From positions 1 to 5,761 of the forward strand of contig CAZTGE010000203.1 in NCBI GenBank assembly GCA_964612995.1: a DNA stretch of 5,761 nucleotides, written 5' to 3'. Origin of the DNA: SLQH01 sp964612995. Its GTDB lineage: Bacteria; Planctomycetota; UBA11346. Positions within the stretch are counted from its first letter, which is position 1. Every line of letters starts with the position of its first letter. A program made the position numbers and the translations under genes. The notes under the pieces are model-generated. The model was not told where the DNA came from and searched no databases. It saw only the letters and a program-made list of their open reading frames with translations. This document shows, piece by piece, positions 5,575 through 5,761 of the stretch.

Positions 5575-5761
5575 CCCGGATGGCCGAGCGACGGGTCGGC
5601 TCCATCGCGAGAGCGCGGAGACCCAGCCGGCAGATTGGTGCTGGTGAGCAGTGGTTACCAGCCATAGCGCGGACACCGCCCGCACCCCAAGGGGCATTGT
5701 AGCGGGCGGCGCCCGCGCGGCTTTTTGTTCGCGGGGGCTCGCTCTGCGCTGCGCGCAGTCG
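5575..5761. other. Gene-free right end with a weak terminator-like hairpin
   Basis: No credible gene is seen in these 187 bases. A short hairpin GCGGGC-GGC-GCCCGC (5702-5716) is followed, after 5 bases, by a run of five Ts (5722-5726). This would be a weak rightward terminator for transcripts from the receiver gene. The same DNA read leftward contains TACAAT (complement of 5696-5701), which resembles a -10 box but lacks a good -35 partner. Confidence 0.35.

Noticed and set aside
5086..5697. 203-codon minus-strand frame over the receiver gene
   Set aside because: Antisense to a clear receiver domain with a good ribosome binding site; low-complexity shadow.
5575..5761. Small structured RNA read leftward from a TACAAT box
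   Set aside because: No -35 partner was found, and I could not match 6S, SRP or tmRNA signatures.

Overview
The window is GC-rich DNA with dense, G/C-ending codon use. It reads as the chromosome of a high-GC proteobacterium. A gammaproteobacterium of the purple-sulfur or Chromatiales type is my best guess, based on the DUF445 protein and on intergenic repeats resembling those I remember from such genomes. This is an impression, not a search result. Long ORFs are open on both strands, as expected at this GC, and most are shadows.

Layout. (1) 1-349, minus: the N-terminal 116 codons of the ribosome-associated GTPase BipA/TypA, cut by the window edge. (2) 350-564: a divergent intergenic region with a perfect 14-bp palindrome inside a longer imperfect inverted repeat. 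(3) 565-3678, plus: a 1037-residue exported protein of unknown function, with a transglutaminase-like Cys/His/Asp core in its middle and TPR-like helical repeats after it. (4) 3679-4037: a gene-free stretch rich in short hairpins, probably a dispersed non-coding repeat. (5) 4038-4628, minus: a DUF445 family membrane protein, convergent with the large gene. (6) 4629-5151: a repeat-rich intergenic region with two tandem palindromic modules. They share their outer arms but carry different hairpin cores, one a perfect 22-bp stem. A 15-base tandem duplication follows. (7) 5152-5559, plus: a stand-alone, cysteine-rich receiver-domain protein with some non-canonical active-site residues. A perfect 15-bp stem-loop has this gene's stop codon in its loop. 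(8) 5575-5761: a gene-free end with only a weak terminator-like hairpin.

The genes do not form an operon. Each sits alone, with changes of direction and long intergenic gaps, and nothing visible links their functions. The least ordinary items are the nested palindromic repeats, the large secreted transglutaminase-like protein and the cysteine-rich receiver. I see no CRISPR array, tRNA, rRNA, transposase or phage gene, and no convincing new multi-gene system.
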